A stretch of 64,000 nt of DNA from Rhodospirillaceae bacterium SYSU D60007 (GCA_003574685.1 QOCQ01000001.1:398007-462006), one strand, 5' to 3'; positions 44,350 through 53,366 are shown, numbered from the stretch's first letter. Translations and numbers: made by a program. Notes: a model not told the origin generated them from the letters alone.

Positions 44350-44847
44350 CGGTTGATGGCCGCGGCTGTCCTTGTGGCGCTCACGACAGTTGCTCATGCG
44401 CAGACGCAGGCGGATGAGCCGCCGCCTCCGCCCGAGCTTGTGCCGAGGCCGGAGACGCCGGCCGTCACGCCCGCGCCCGTGGGGCAGCTTCAGAGCGAGT
44501 TCGCGGTGGCGGCCGGCGACACGGTTCTGTTCGGCTACCAGTCGACGGAGATCACCCCGCGATCGGCGGCGATTCTCGACAACCAGGCGCGCTGGCTGAA
44601 GGCGCGGCCGGAAGTAAAGATCACGCTCGAAGCCTGGTGCGACGACGACATCGATGCCGGCCGGGCGCACGCATTCTGCCTCGACCGCGCGCGGGCCGTG
44701 CGCGACCATCTGGTGCGACGCGGCGTGAAGGCCGACCGCATCGCGCTGGTCGCCTTCGACGGCAAGAAGACCACGAAGGACGAGAAGGTGCGCCGCACCA
44801 ACCGCCGTGTGGATACGCGCGTCAGCGCCGGGGCGGGCGCGGAATGA
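44344..44847 (+). CDS. OmpA-C-like peptidoglycan-binding protein
   Basis: A 167-residue exported protein. The signal peptide MKRLMAAAVLVALTTVAHA is followed by a Pro-rich linker and an OmpA-C/Pal-like domain (FGYQSTEITPRSAAILDNQA to RTNRRVDTRVS) that should bind peptidoglycan in the periplasm. The ATG at 44344 lies inside the right arm of a palindromic repeat, so its leader and ribosome site come from the repeat. The stop overlaps the next start by 4 bases (ATGA). Confidence 0.85.
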   Translation: MKRLMAAAVLVALTTVAHAQTQADEPPPPPELVPRPETPAVTPAPVGQLQSEFAVAAGDTVLFGYQSTEITPRSAAILDNQARWLKARPEVKITLEAWCDDDIDAGRAHAFCLDRARAVRDHLVRRGVKADRIALVAFDGKKTTKDEKVRRTNRRVDTRVSAGAGAE

Positions 44848-45719
44848 CGCAACGGCACGGGCAGCTTCGCGCCATCCTGCCGCCTGCCGTTTTCGTGTTC
44901 CTGTGGAGCACGGGCTTCGTGGCCGCCAAGCTCGGCCTGCCCTACGCGCAGAGCGCCACGTTTCTCACCCTGCGCTACTGGCTGGCGGCCGCATTGCTGG
45001 CGCTGGTCGCGCTCGTCGGTGCTGCGTCGTGGCCGCGGCGCGCGTCGGAAATCGGCCATTCGGCGATCGCCGGGCTGCTGATGCATTTCGTCTATATCGG
45101 CGGCGTGTTCGCCTCCATCGAGCGCGGCCTGCCGGCGGGCGTCTCGGCACTGATCGTCTCGCTGCAGCCGCTGCTGACCGCCATCGCCGCCGGTCCGCTG
45201 CTGGGCGAGAAGGTGACGCGCTGGCAATGGCTCGGCCTGATGCTGGGGCTGATCGGCACGGCGCTGGTGGTGTGGGAAAAGGCGCAGCTCGGCGCCGCGA
45301 CAACGGTGTCGGTGCTGTTCTCGGTCGCGGCGCTGCTGGGCATCACCGCCGGGACTCTTTGGCAGAAGCGCTTCCTCGGCGGCACCGATCTGCGCACCGG
45401 CGCGGCGACGCAATACCTCTTCACGGCGCTGGCCTTTACCGCCTGCGCGCTGTTGTTCGAGCCGCTGCGCATCGAGTGGACCGGCGACTTCGCGATTGCG
45501 CTGGGCTGGTCGGTGCTGGCGATGAATGTCGGTGCGGTCACCCTGCTGCTGTGGCTGATCCGCCATGGCGCCGCCACCGGCGTGGCGGCGCTGTTCTACC
45601 TGGTGCCGCCCAGCACGGCCATCATGGCGTGGCTGCTGTTCGGCGAGGCGCTGGGCACGCTGGCGCTGTCAGGCATGGCCGTCACGGTCATCGGCGTGGC
45701 GCTGGCGGCGCGGCGCTGA
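44844..45719 (+). CDS. EamA/DMT-superfamily transporter
   Basis: A 291-residue inner-membrane protein with about ten hydrophobic segments in two EamA halves. The first helix FVFLWSTGFVAAKLGLPYA and the repeated PLLTAIAAGPLLGEKVTRWQ / LVPPSTAIMAWLLFGEAL segments are diagnostic. Drug/metabolite exporters of this group move amino acids or small metabolites; the substrate is unknown. Translation is coupled to the OmpA-like gene by an ATGA overlap. Confidence 0.9.
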   Translation: MTQRHGQLRAILPPAVFVFLWSTGFVAAKLGLPYAQSATFLTLRYWLAAALLALVALVGAASWPRRASEIGHSAIAGLLMHFVYIGGVFASIERGLPAGVSALIVSLQPLLTAIAAGPLLGEKVTRWQWLGLMLGLIGTALVVWEKAQLGAATTVSVLFSVAALLGITAGTLWQKRFLGGTDLRTGAATQYLFTALAFTACALLFEPLRIEWTGDFAIALGWSVLAMNVGAVTLLLWLIRHGAATGVAALFYLVPPSTAIMAWLLFGEALGTLALSGMAVTVIGVALAARR

Positions 45720-45721
45720 TC

Positions 45722-46360
45722 ATGCGGCGTCGCGTATACCCGGCATCGAGCACGGCGCCGATCGCGGCCCGGCCCGACTGGGTCTTCGCCTATGGCTCGC
45801 TGATGTGGAATCCGGGATTTGCCACGCCGGAGACTCGGCCGGCGCGCTTGCCCGGCTGGCACCGCGCCTTTTGCATCCGCTCGGAGCACTATCGCGGCAC
45901 GCCCGAGAACCCCGGCCTGATCCTCGGCCTGCTGCCCGGTGGGGTCTGCCGCGGCATGGTGCACCGCCTGCCGCAGGACGGCTACGACCTCGTGCGCCAC
46001 TATCTCTGGCAGCGCGAGATCCTGAACGACGGTGTCTATGTCGAGACGGTGCGGCCGGTGGTGCTGTCCGACGGCTCGACCGTCGAGGCGCTGGTCTATC
46101 TCGCCAACCGCAGCCACCTGCAATATGCCGGCAAGCTGCCGCAGGCCGAGGCCGTGCGCCTGATCCGCCAGGGCGTCGGCACCACCGGCAGCAACCTCGA
46201 CTACCTGGTCAACACCGTCGAGCAGCTCGAGGCCCACGGCTTCCACGACCCATCCCTGCACGCGCTGCTGATGGCCGTCAGAAGCCTTCCCCCGGAGGGG
46301 GAAGGTGGCGCGCCAGCGCCGGAAGGGGGATGCCTCCGCAAGCACGGCGGTGCGTGTTGA
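45722..46360 (+). CDS. chaC: ChaC-like gamma-glutamylcyclotransferase
   Basis: A 212-residue ChaC-family protein that breaks glutathione into 5-oxoproline and Cys-Gly. The fold signature is VFAYGSLMWNPGF (21-33); LPGWHRAFCIRSEHYRGTPE and LWQREILNDGVY follow. The normal domain ends near residue 188; the last about 24 residues (SLPPEGEGGAPAPEGG, then LRKHGGAC) are translated from a family C palindromic repeat. It follows the EamA gene by 2 bases. Confidence 0.88.
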   Translation: MRRRVYPASSTAPIAARPDWVFAYGSLMWNPGFATPETRPARLPGWHRAFCIRSEHYRGTPENPGLILGLLPGGVCRGMVHRLPQDGYDLVRHYLWQREILNDGVYVETVRPVVLSDGSTVEALVYLANRSHLQYAGKLPQAEAVRLIRQGVGTTGSNLDYLVNTVEQLEAHGFHDPSLHALLMAVRSLPPEGEGGAPAPEGGCLRKHGGAC

Positions 46361-46407
46361 AGCATCCCCCTTCCGCCCTTCGGGCACCTTCCCCCTCCGG
46401 GGGAAGG
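46285..46407. repeat. palindromic repeat family C, copy 1
   Basis: The ends are CCTTCCCCCGGAGGGGGAAGG and CCTTCCCCCTCCGGGGGAAGG, each a hairpin on its own; the inner parts GGCGCGCCAGCGCCGGAAGG and TTCCGCCCTTCGGGCACC pair partly. It overlaps the 3' end of chaC and separates it from the convergent dehydratase gene. Copies 2 and 3 are at 50522 and 56201. Confidence 0.88.
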
Positions 46408-46415
46408 ATTGGTCA

Positions 46416-47414
46416 TCACAGCCGGAAGCCCCAGCGCAGGGGGTCGTCGGCTTCGAAGCGGAAGAGGCTTTCGCCGGTGTAGTGCGCTTCGCCGGCGACC
46501 TCGACGATCACGCCCTTGCGCGCAGCAACGCTGGTCTCGCGCACGGCGCGGCCGGTGAAGTGCGCACCGGTGATGCTCTCGTAGGTGCAGGTCTCGCCCG
46601 GCGGTGTCTGGCGCCGCGCGATCTGCAGCGCGATGCGGGCCGTCACGCCGCTGCCGGTGGGGCTGCGGTCGACCTGCCGGCCGGCGAAGACGCAGATGTT
46701 GCGGCTGGGCGAGGTTGCGCCGGTGCCGCCGTCGGTGAGGATCGTGCCGTAGACGAAGGCCAGCTCGGGATCCTCGGGATGTTCCAGCCGCAGCGTGCGT
46801 TGCGCTGCCTCTGCGATCGTGGCGCCGGCATCGACCAGCGCCGCCAGCGGCGAGCGGCGCACATCCAGCCCGATCGCTGCCGCATCAAGGAAGGCGTAGA
46901 AGGCGCCACCATAGCCGATATCGACCGCCACCGGTCCCCAGGTTTCCGTGGGCACGATCGCATCCAGCGCAAAGGCGAAAGCCGGCACGCTCTCGAAGCG
47001 CACGCGGCCGGCGCGCCCGTTGGTGACAGCGACATGCGCTGTCACCAGCCCGCAGGGACATTGCAGGCGCACGGTGGTTTCCGGCTCCTGGCGCGGCACG
47101 CGGCGGGAATCGACCGCCCAGCGCGCCAGCGCGATGGTGGCATGCCCGCACATGGTGCTGTAGCCCTCGTTGTGCAGGAACAGCACGGCGAGATCGGCGT
47201 CACGATGATCCGGCGGCACCAGCAGCGCGCCATACATGTCGGCATGGCCGCGCGGCTCGTGCATCAGCGCGCGCCGCAAATGGTCATGCTGCTCGCGCGC
47301 CTCACGCCGCTTGCCTAGTAGGGTCGGTGCGGTGAAGGCCGGCCACCCCTCGACGATGATGCGCGTCGGCTCGCCGCCGGTGTGCATGTCGATGGTGCGC
47401 AGGGTGATCGTCAC
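46416..47414 (-). CDS. trans-3-hydroxy-L-proline dehydratase (proline racemase family)
   Basis: A 332-residue proline-racemase-superfamily enzyme. The first catalytic residue is C89 in MCGHATIA, but the second position, Cys in racemases and 4-hydroxyproline epimerases, is T253 in DRSPTGSGVTAR. A Cys/Thr pair marks trans-3-hydroxy-L-proline dehydratase, which forms pyrroline-2-carboxylate. The GTG at 47414 overlaps the stop of the upstream acyl-CoA dehydrogenase gene (GTGA). It ends beside a family C repeat. Confidence 0.88.
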   Translation of the reverse strand: MTITLRTIDMHTGGEPTRIIVEGWPAFTAPTLLGKRREAREQHDHLRRALMHEPRGHADMYGALLVPPDHRDADLAVLFLHNEGYSTMCGHATIALARWAVDSRRVPRQEPETTVRLQCPCGLVTAHVAVTNGRAGRVRFESVPAFAFALDAIVPTETWGPVAVDIGYGGAFYAFLDAAAIGLDVRRSPLAALVDAGATIAEAAQRTLRLEHPEDPELAFVYGTILTDGGTGATSPSRNICVFAGRQVDRSPTGSGVTARIALQIARRQTPPGETCTYESITGAHFTGRAVRETSVAARKGVIVEVAGEAHYTGESLFRFEADDPLRWGFRL

Positions 47415-48595
47415 GCGCGCCGGTCCGTCGCAGTCGCGGCCAGCCGCAGCGACTGGCCGATGCGCTCGTTCATCATCTCGATCGAGCCGTCCGTGTAGCA
47501 GGCGATCTTGGCGCAGGCGAGGTGGCGGGCCAGCGGGTATTCGGCGCGCAGGCCGTTGGCGCCCATCGCCTGGATGCAGTCGGCAATCCGCTTCAGCGCC
47601 ATCTCGGTGGCGAATTTCTTGGCGTGCGCTGCCGGCAGCACGGCATCGGCGTGGTGATCGATCAGCCGCGCCGCGCGGTAGGTCAGCAGGCGCGCGGCCT
47701 CCAGATCGGTGAGCGCATCGACCAGCTTCCAGCGCACGCCCTGGTGCTCGATCACCTTGCGGCCGAAGGTCTGCCGTTCGTTGGTGTAGGCGGTGGCAGT
47801 ATCGATCGACGCCGCCAGCATGCCGCAGCACATCGCCGCCACATAGGCGCGCGCGCCGTTGATGCTGGTGAGCGCCATCTTGAAGGCCTCGCCGGGCAAT
47901 TGCAGCACCGCGTCGTCAGGCGCGAAATACTCCTGCAGGCGAAAGCCGCCGGCACCATGCGCGTGACCGCCATGCAGCGCGAAGGGCGGCTCGCGGTGGA
48001 AACCCGGCCGCTCGGCTTCGACGGCGAAGCAGCCAATGCCGCGCGAGCCCCTGGCCGGATCGGTCTGGGCGTAGGTGGCGACGAAGCCTGCGACGGCGGC
48101 GTTGCCGATCCACGCCTTGGCGCCGTTCAGGATCCAGCCGCCCTCGACCTTGCGCGCGCTGGTCGTGATGGCCGCGAAGTCGCTGCCGGCGCCGGGCTCG
48201 GTCAGGCCCGCGCAGCCGATCACCTCGCCGCTCAGCATGCGGGGCAGCAGGCGCGCGATCAGCGCGGGGCTGCCGTCGCGTGCCAGCCGCGTGGTGGCGT
48301 TGGCATGATTCACCAGCGAAAACGCGAAGGCGTAGTCATGCCGCGCGATTTCCTCGCACAGGCGCAGCTTGGCTGAAAACGACAGGCCCAGACCGCCGTG
48401 CTGCACCGGCAGCTCCACCGTATGCAGCCCTTCCGCGCAAGCTGCCCGCAGCGCTTCCGTGGGATGCCGGCGTTCCCATTCCCACTGCGCCGCCTGCGGT
48501 CCCACCTGCGCCTGCGCGAAGGCACGGGCGCGGGCGATCAGGTCCCGCTCGGCGGGCGCCAGCGCCGCATCAACTTCGTCGGTGATCGTGCTCAT
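47411..48595 (-). CDS. acyl-CoA dehydrogenase family protein
   Basis: A 394-residue FAD enzyme. GCAGLTEPGAGSDFAAITT is the FAD/substrate-loop motif, and the C-terminal YTDGSIEMMNERIG places the likely catalytic Glu (SIE). The ATG at 48595 is selected over an upstream Met because it matches the family start. Translational coupling to a hydroxyproline dehydratase is unusual, so a role in amino- or imino-acid-derived CoA ester breakdown is possible. Preceded by an AraC-type gene on the same strand. Confidence 0.9.
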   Translation of the reverse strand: MSTITDEVDAALAPAERDLIARARAFAQAQVGPQAAQWEWERRHPTEALRAACAEGLHTVELPVQHGGLGLSFSAKLRLCEEIARHDYAFAFSLVNHANATTRLARDGSPALIARLLPRMLSGEVIGCAGLTEPGAGSDFAAITTSARKVEGGWILNGAKAWIGNAAVAGFVATYAQTDPARGSRGIGCFAVEAERPGFHREPPFALHGGHAHGAGGFRLQEYFAPDDAVLQLPGEAFKMALTSINGARAYVAAMCCGMLAASIDTATAYTNERQTFGRKVIEHQGVRWKLVDALTDLEAARLLTYRAARLIDHHADAVLPAAHAKKFATEMALKRIADCIQAMGANGLRAEYPLARHLACAKIACYTDGSIEMMNERIGQSLRLAATATDRRA

Positions 48596-48618
48596 GCGGT
48601 GACTCTGCCTTTCTTCCT

Positions 48619-49644
48619 TTACTGTCCCCGTCGCCGGCGCCATTCATCCGGCGAAAGGCCGACGCATTGCTTGAAAGCGCGACTGAACGCCGCTTCCGAT
48701 TCGAAGCCGACGGCCGCCGCGACGGCGACAACCTTGGCGCCGTCCTCGGCAAGCAATCGACCCGCCAACTGCATGCGCAGTTGCCTCAGATACCGCATCG
48801 GGGGTTGACCGATGAAATGCCCAAAGCGCTCGGCCAGTACCGAGCGCGATGTGCCGGCCTGCGCCGCCAGCGCATCAAGGGTCCAGTCGCGCGCCGGCGC
48901 ATCGTGCAGCAATGCCAGTGCGCGCGCGACCAGCGGATCGCGCAACCCGGCAAGCCAGCCGACCTTTTCGCCTGGCAGCGTTTCGAGGTAACGGCGAATG
49001 ACATCCACGAACAACAGCTCCGCCATCCGCAGCTTCACGACCTGCCCGCCCGAGCGCTGCTCGCGCAACTCCTGCACCGCGAACGCGATCAGAGGAGACA
49101 GGCCATCTCCTGCCTCAGCCGCCGTGCGGACGCGAAGCAGGCGCGGCAGCGCCGGCAGGACGGGATTGAAGGGCCGCACGTCGCAACCGAGAAAGCCGCA
49201 AATGAATTGCGTGGTTGCCGGTCCGTCGCCGCCTTCGAAAACCGTCGATGGCAGCTTGCCGGCCGCCATGTGGCGGAAGAAGGTCAGCGCCTCCTCGAAG
49301 CCGTAGGTGCGCTCCGCCGCGGGCGGATCGGCGAGGTAGTAGGCGTCGCCGTGGGGAATGACCAGCACGTCGCCGGCTTCAAGGCGCTCCGGCGGCGCAT
49401 CCGCAAGCCCCGCCCAGCAGGCGCCGCGCGTGACGATATGGAACGAGATCAGGTGCTGCGCCGCCGGAAGCACCAGGCTCTGGAATGATCTGGTTTCCGG
49501 CGCCCATGAAACCCAGGGCGTGGCCGCCTCGACAAGGAACAGCATCGATCCGGTCAGCCGCACCGAGCGCAGCATGTCCGACAGCACGTCAATTCCGGAC
49601 GCTGCGGCAAGCGGTGCGGACGCTCGATCATGGCTGTTCACCAT
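48619..49644 (-). CDS. AraC-family regulator with cupin sensor domain
   Basis: A 341-residue regulator. The N-terminal cupin_6-type domain (LEAGDVLVIPHGDAYYLADP, about 88-107) is joined to a C-terminal pair of helix-turn-helices (LDALAAQAGTSRSVLAERFG and KVVAVAAAVGFESEAAFSRAF). It stands 23 bases upstream of the acyl-CoA dehydrogenase gene in the same direction and probably controls this cluster. Divergent from a methyltransferase gene, 61 bases away. Confidence 0.9.
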   Translation of the reverse strand: MVNSHDRASAPLAAASGIDVLSDMLRSVRLTGSMLFLVEAATPWVSWAPETRSFQSLVLPAAQHLISFHIVTRGACWAGLADAPPERLEAGDVLVIPHGDAYYLADPPAAERTYGFEEALTFFRHMAAGKLPSTVFEGGDGPATTQFICGFLGCDVRPFNPVLPALPRLLRVRTAAEAGDGLSPLIAFAVQELREQRSGGQVVKLRMAELLFVDVIRRYLETLPGEKVGWLAGLRDPLVARALALLHDAPARDWTLDALAAQAGTSRSVLAERFGHFIGQPPMRYLRQLRMQLAGRLLAEDGAKVVAVAAAVGFESEAAFSRAFKQCVGLSPDEWRRRRGQ

Positions 49645-49705
49645 CGCGACGCGAATACTAACAGCGGCGGATTCGGGCGTCTTCGCAAATGGTGGGAGGA
49701 ATCCT

Positions 49706-50506
49706 ATGGCTGAACCGGAACGCTGGCAGGTCTCGACGGACGCTGCCGAAGTCTACGAGTCCTGCTTCGTCCCGGCGATCTTTGCGGCCTGGGCCGGCCC
49801 GGTTGCCGACGCCGCGGGCATAAGAACGGGCAACAAGGTTCTCGATGTCGGCTGCGGGACGGGCGTGCTCGCACGCGCGGCACTCGGGCGAGTCGGGCCC
49901 GAAGGCCGGGTCGTTGGCCTGGATCTCAATGAGGGGATGCTGGCGGTCGCGGCGCGAAGCGAGCCGAGGATAGAATGGCGACGGGGCGACGCGGCGTCTC
50001 TTCCATTCAAGGACGCGAGTTTTGACGTGGTGGCCAGCCAGTTCGCGCTCATGTTTTTTCCCGACCGGGTGGCCTGCCTGCGCCAGATGTGGCGCACGCT
50101 CGCACCAGGCGGGCGCCTTGCGGTCGCTGTCTGGGCGCCGCTCGATCGTGCCCGCGGCTATCAGATGCTGGTGGACATTGCGGCCCGGCAATGCGGGCGT
50201 GAGGCCGCCGGCGTGCTGGCAGCACCTTTCGTCCTTGGCGATCAGGCCCGGCTCGCCGCGCTGTTTGCCGCAGCGGGCATCCGGGGGGCCGAGATCGCTC
50301 TCCATGAGGGCACGGTTCGGTTCCCGTCGGTCAAGGAGCTCGTTCGCGTCGAAGTCAAGGGCTCGCCGCTGGCGGGCATGCTGAGCGACGATGCGATGGA
50401 GAAACTTGCGGCGGAATCCGAACGGGCGCTTGCCGAATTCGTCGTGTCGTCCGGCGAGATCGTCATGCCCCTGGACGCACACATCGTAACCGCCAACAAG
50501 CGCTAG
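49706..50506 (+). CDS. class I SAM-dependent methyltransferase
   Basis: A 266-residue methyltransferase of the UbiE/Methyltransf_11 type. Motif I is KVLDVGCGTGVLARAAL (44-60); acidic motif II VVGLDLNEGML, then RRGDAASLPFKDASFDVVAS and WRTLAPGGRLAVAVW. GGGAGGAATCCT precedes the ATG at 49706. Substrate unknown. Ends next to a family C repeat. Confidence 0.9.
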   Translation: MAEPERWQVSTDAAEVYESCFVPAIFAAWAGPVADAAGIRTGNKVLDVGCGTGVLARAALGRVGPEGRVVGLDLNEGMLAVAARSEPRIEWRRGDAASLPFKDASFDVVASQFALMFFPDRVACLRQMWRTLAPGGRLAVAVWAPLDRARGYQMLVDIAARQCGREAAGVLAAPFVLGDQARLAALFAAAGIRGAEIALHEGTVRFPSVKELVRVEVKGSPLAGMLSDDAMEKLAAESERALAEFVVSSGEIVMPLDAHIVTANKR

Positions 50507-50521
50507 CCTGGCGTAAAACTC

Positions 50522-50645
50522 CCTTCCCCCGGAGGGGGAAGGTGCCCGAAGGGCGGAAGGGGGATGGTGCAACATCTGCGGCGCCGCGCTTGTTGAGGCA
50601 TCCCCCTTCCGGCGCTGGCGCGCCACCTTCCCCCTCCGGGGGAAG
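50522..50645. repeat. palindromic repeat family C, copy 2 (inverted order)
   Basis: The same terminal hairpins as copy 1, but the GTGCCCGAAGGGCGGAAGG part is on the left and the GGCGCTGGCGCGCCACC part on the right, so the whole element is in opposite orientation to copy 1. Confidence 0.88.
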
Positions 50646-50716
50646 ATTTATGAAGACCCGGACGCGGATGCCGGCGGGGCTTGGCGCTGTTGCGCGGAGC
50701 GTGTCATCGTTGCCGC

Positions 50717-51601
50717 ATGCTGAATGACGTGCGTTTCAGCTTGCTTCGCCCGATCATCGCGGCTGCTGCTCTTCTGGCCGCAGCGCCGGCGTGGGCGCAG
50801 GCGCCCGGACCGCAGGGACGCGAGGAAGGCACGTACCGCGAGCAACGCTGGCTCATTCCGACGAACGATGGCTCGGGCCGGCTGATGCGCAGCATCGTCT
50901 ACCGGCCGCGCGGCGAGACGCCCCGTCGGCTGGTGGTGCTCAACCACGGCGCACCGACCAGCGGCCCGGCCACGCTGTCGCAGCCGCGCTTCGAGCCGGC
51001 CTCCTACTGGTTCGTGGATCAGGGCTACGTCGTCGTGGTGCCGCAACGCCGCGGCTATGGCGAAACCGGCGGCCACTACAATGAGTCCTACGGTCGTTGC
51101 GACCATGCCGATTTCGAAGGTGCGGGGCGGGAGGGTGCCCGCGATATCGCCGCCGCCGTGGCCTTCATGCGCCGCCAGCCCTTCGTGCGCAGTGACGGCA
51201 CCTGGGTTGTCGGCCAATCCGCGGGCGGCTGGGCGACGCTGGCCTGGGCCAGCCAGAACCCGCCGGGCGTGTCGGGAATGGTGAACTTTGCCGGCGGCCG
51301 TGGCGGTCGGCGCGGCAATCTCGCCAACCACAACTGCTCGCCGGAGAAACTGGTCAAGGCCGCTGCCGCCTTCGGCCGCACCGCGCGCGTGCCGACGCTC
51401 TGGATCTACACGCGCAACGATTCCTTCTTCGATCCTGGTCTCAGCCGGCGTATGGCAGAGGCATACGGGAAGGCCGGTGGCGTGGCCGACTATCGGTTGC
51501 TGCCGGCCTTCGGGCACGACGGCCACTACCTGTTCAGTTCCGCCGCCGGCGTGCCGGTCTGGGCGCCGTATGTGGCGGCCTTCCTCGAACAGCACCGCTG
51601 A
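50717..51601 (+). CDS. exported dienelactone-hydrolase-like alpha/beta hydrolase
   Basis: A 294-residue hydrolase. A Sec signal peptide (LLRPIIAAAALLAAAPAWA, cleavage near AWA-QA) precedes RLVVLNHGAPTSGP, the nucleophile elbow GQSAGG (Ser) and the C-terminal FGHDGHYLF with the triad His. Probably a periplasmic esterase or peptidase-like hydrolase. A cytidylyltransferase-like gene follows after 15 bases. Confidence 0.82.
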   Translation: MLNDVRFSLLRPIIAAAALLAAAPAWAQAPGPQGREEGTYREQRWLIPTNDGSGRLMRSIVYRPRGETPRRLVVLNHGAPTSGPATLSQPRFEPASYWFVDQGYVVVVPQRRGYGETGGHYNESYGRCDHADFEGAGREGARDIAAAVAFMRRQPFVRSDGTWVVGQSAGGWATLAWASQNPPGVSGMVNFAGGRGGRRGNLANHNCSPEKLVKAAAAFGRTARVPTLWIYTRNDSFFDPGLSRRMAEAYGKAGGVADYRLLPAFGHDGHYLFSSAAGVPVWAPYVAAFLEQHR

Positions 51602-51616
51602 AAGGGATTCGGCGAG

Positions 51617-52324
51617 ATGGCGTGGGATGGCAGGACAGTTCTGGCGGTGGTGCCGGCGCGCGGCGGCAGCAAGGGCGTGCCGCGCAAGAATATCGCCGAG
51701 GTCGGCGGCCTGTCGCTGATCGCGCGCACGGCGCGTGTGATCCAGGCGCTGCCCTGGGTCGACCAGGCGCTGATCAGCACCGACGATCCCGAGTTCGCCG
51801 CCGAGGCGCGCCGCCACGGGCTCGATGCGCCCTTCCTGCGGCCGGCAGAGCTGGCCACCGATAGCGCCGCCGCGGCCGATGTCTGGGCCCATGCCTGGCT
51901 TGCCGCCGAGGCGGAGCACCAGATGCGCTTCGACATCGCGCTCTACCTGCAGCCCACCAGCCCCTTCCGCACGCCGGCCCATGTCGAGGCGACGGTGCGG
52001 GCGCTGGTTGATGGCCACCGCGCGGCCGCCTGCACGGTGAGCCGCGTACCGGGGCACTTCACGCCGCAGAAAGTTCTGCTGCGCAATGATGCCGGCACGC
52101 TGTCCTTCTTCGCGGCCGACGGCGCGCTGCACAAGAACCGCCAGACGATCCCGGCCTACTGGTACCGCAACGGCTATTGCTACGCCGCGCTGCGCCACAC
52201 GGTGGTCGTCCGCCGCAGCATCGTCGAGGAGGATTGCGTTGGCGTGCCGGTGGAGGGCTTGATCGTCAACATCGACGACCCCTTCGAGCTCGAGATCGCC
52301 CGCTGGCTGGCGTCGCAGACATAG
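51617..52324 (+). CDS. acylneuraminate cytidylyltransferase-family protein
   Basis: A 235-residue nucleotidyltransferase of the CMP-NeuAc/CMP-Kdo synthetase group. The nucleotide-binding VVPARGGSKGVPRKNI (11-26) and LQPTSPFRTPAHVEA are diagnostic. It should activate a sugar acid with CTP for surface glycan synthesis. No other glycan genes lie near, so the sugar is unknown. Ends at a family D hairpin. Confidence 0.88.
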   Translation: MAWDGRTVLAVVPARGGSKGVPRKNIAEVGGLSLIARTARVIQALPWVDQALISTDDPEFAAEARRHGLDAPFLRPAELATDSAAAADVWAHAWLAAEAEHQMRFDIALYLQPTSPFRTPAHVEATVRALVDGHRAAACTVSRVPGHFTPQKVLLRNDAGTLSFFAADGALHKNRQTIPAYWYRNGYCYAALRHTVVVRRSIVEEDCVGVPVEGLIVNIDDPFELEIARWLASQT

Positions 52325-52334
52325 CTATAGTTTT

Positions 52335-52362
52335 CCTTCTCCCCGCCTTCGCGGGGAGAAGG
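52335..52362. terminator. hairpin between convergent genes (repeat family D)
   Basis: The same 12-bp stem (CCTTCTCCCCGC / GCGGGGAGAAGG, CTTC loop) as at 39369, again between convergent genes. On the minus strand it is followed by AAAAC and on the plus strand by CTGAGAAA, so a T-tract is missing; it may act as a stabilising or Rho-assisted 3' end. Confidence 0.65.
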
Positions 52363-52370
52363 CTGAGAAA

Positions 52371-53318
52371 TCACGCCACCGTAGCAGGGTCGAGGTTGGC
52401 GCCGCAGACGAGCACGCCGACCCGCTCGCCGGCATCGGCCTTGTACGCACCGCTGAGCAGCGCGGCGAGGCCCGTGGCGCCGGCCGGCTCGGCCATCACG
52501 CGCAGCTCGCGCCACAGCGCCCGCTGCGCGTCGCGCACCGCTTCGTCGCTCACCAGCACGCTTGTTGCCACGCGGGCGCGCGCGATCTCGAAATTGGGCG
52601 CACCGATTCGGCTGGCGCCCAGCGCGTCGGCGGCGAGACCGCTGATGTTCACGTCAACCGGCGTGCCCGCCGCCAGCGCAGCGTGCAGCGTCGGCGTGCC
52701 TTCCGTCTCGACCGCCACGACCTTCAACCGTGCGCCGCACCAGAGCGCGCAGCCTGCAATCAGCCCGCCGCCGCCCACCGCCACCAACAGCGTGTCGAAC
52801 GGCGACTGCATTTCGAATTCCAGCGCCGCCGTGCCGGCGCCGACGAAGACCTCGGGATCGTCGTAGGCTGCGACCATCAGTGCGCCGGTTTCGCGTGCGC
52901 GCGTTTCGCTGGCGGCGCGCGCTTCGGCATAGACGCTGCCGATCTGGTGCACCGCGGCGCCGTAGCTCTTCAGGCGCTCGACCTTGGCCGGCGCCGAGAT
53001 GGTCGGCACGAAGATCTCGGCGCGATGCCCCAGCGCGCGCGCCGCATAGGCCACCGCGGCGCCGTGATTGCCGCCGGAGGCCGCGATCACACCGGCAGGA
53101 CCGGGCGTGCTGACCAGCAGCTTGTGAAAGGCGCCGCGGCCCTTGAACGAACCGCTGTGCTGCAGCGACTCGAGCTTCAGGCTGGTGCGGTGCGACAGGC
53201 CGAACGCACCAGCCGGCAGCTCAATGACCGGGGTGTGGCGGATATGCGGCCGGATGCACACATACGCAGCGGCAACAGCATCAGGCGAAAGCGCGGGAAG
53301 AACGGCGGCGGCAGGCAT
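52371..53318 (-). CDS. threonine/serine dehydratase-family PLP enzyme
   Basis: A 315-residue fold-type II PLP enzyme. The Schiff-base Lys is K59 in HSGSFKGRGA; SGGNHGAAVAYAA and the phosphate-binding AVGGGGLIAG follow. The regulatory ACT domain of biosynthetic IlvA is absent, as in catabolic dehydratases and related racemases. Deaminates a hydroxy-amino acid such as Thr or Ser; precise substrate unassigned. Confidence 0.88.
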   Translation of the reverse strand: MPAAAVLPALSPDAVAAAYVCIRPHIRHTPVIELPAGAFGLSHRTSLKLESLQHSGSFKGRGAFHKLLVSTPGPAGVIAASGGNHGAAVAYAARALGHRAEIFVPTISAPAKVERLKSYGAAVHQIGSVYAEARAASETRARETGALMVAAYDDPEVFVGAGTAALEFEMQSPFDTLLVAVGGGGLIAGCALWCGARLKVVAVETEGTPTLHAALAAGTPVDVNISGLAADALGASRIGAPNFEIARARVATSVLVSDEAVRDAQRALWRELRVMAEPAGATGLAALLSGAYKADAGERVGVLVCGANLDPATVA

Positions 53319-53366
53319 AAAGCGGTGTTAGCCGCTTCCGCCGTCCCCGTCCATCACCGACCATGG

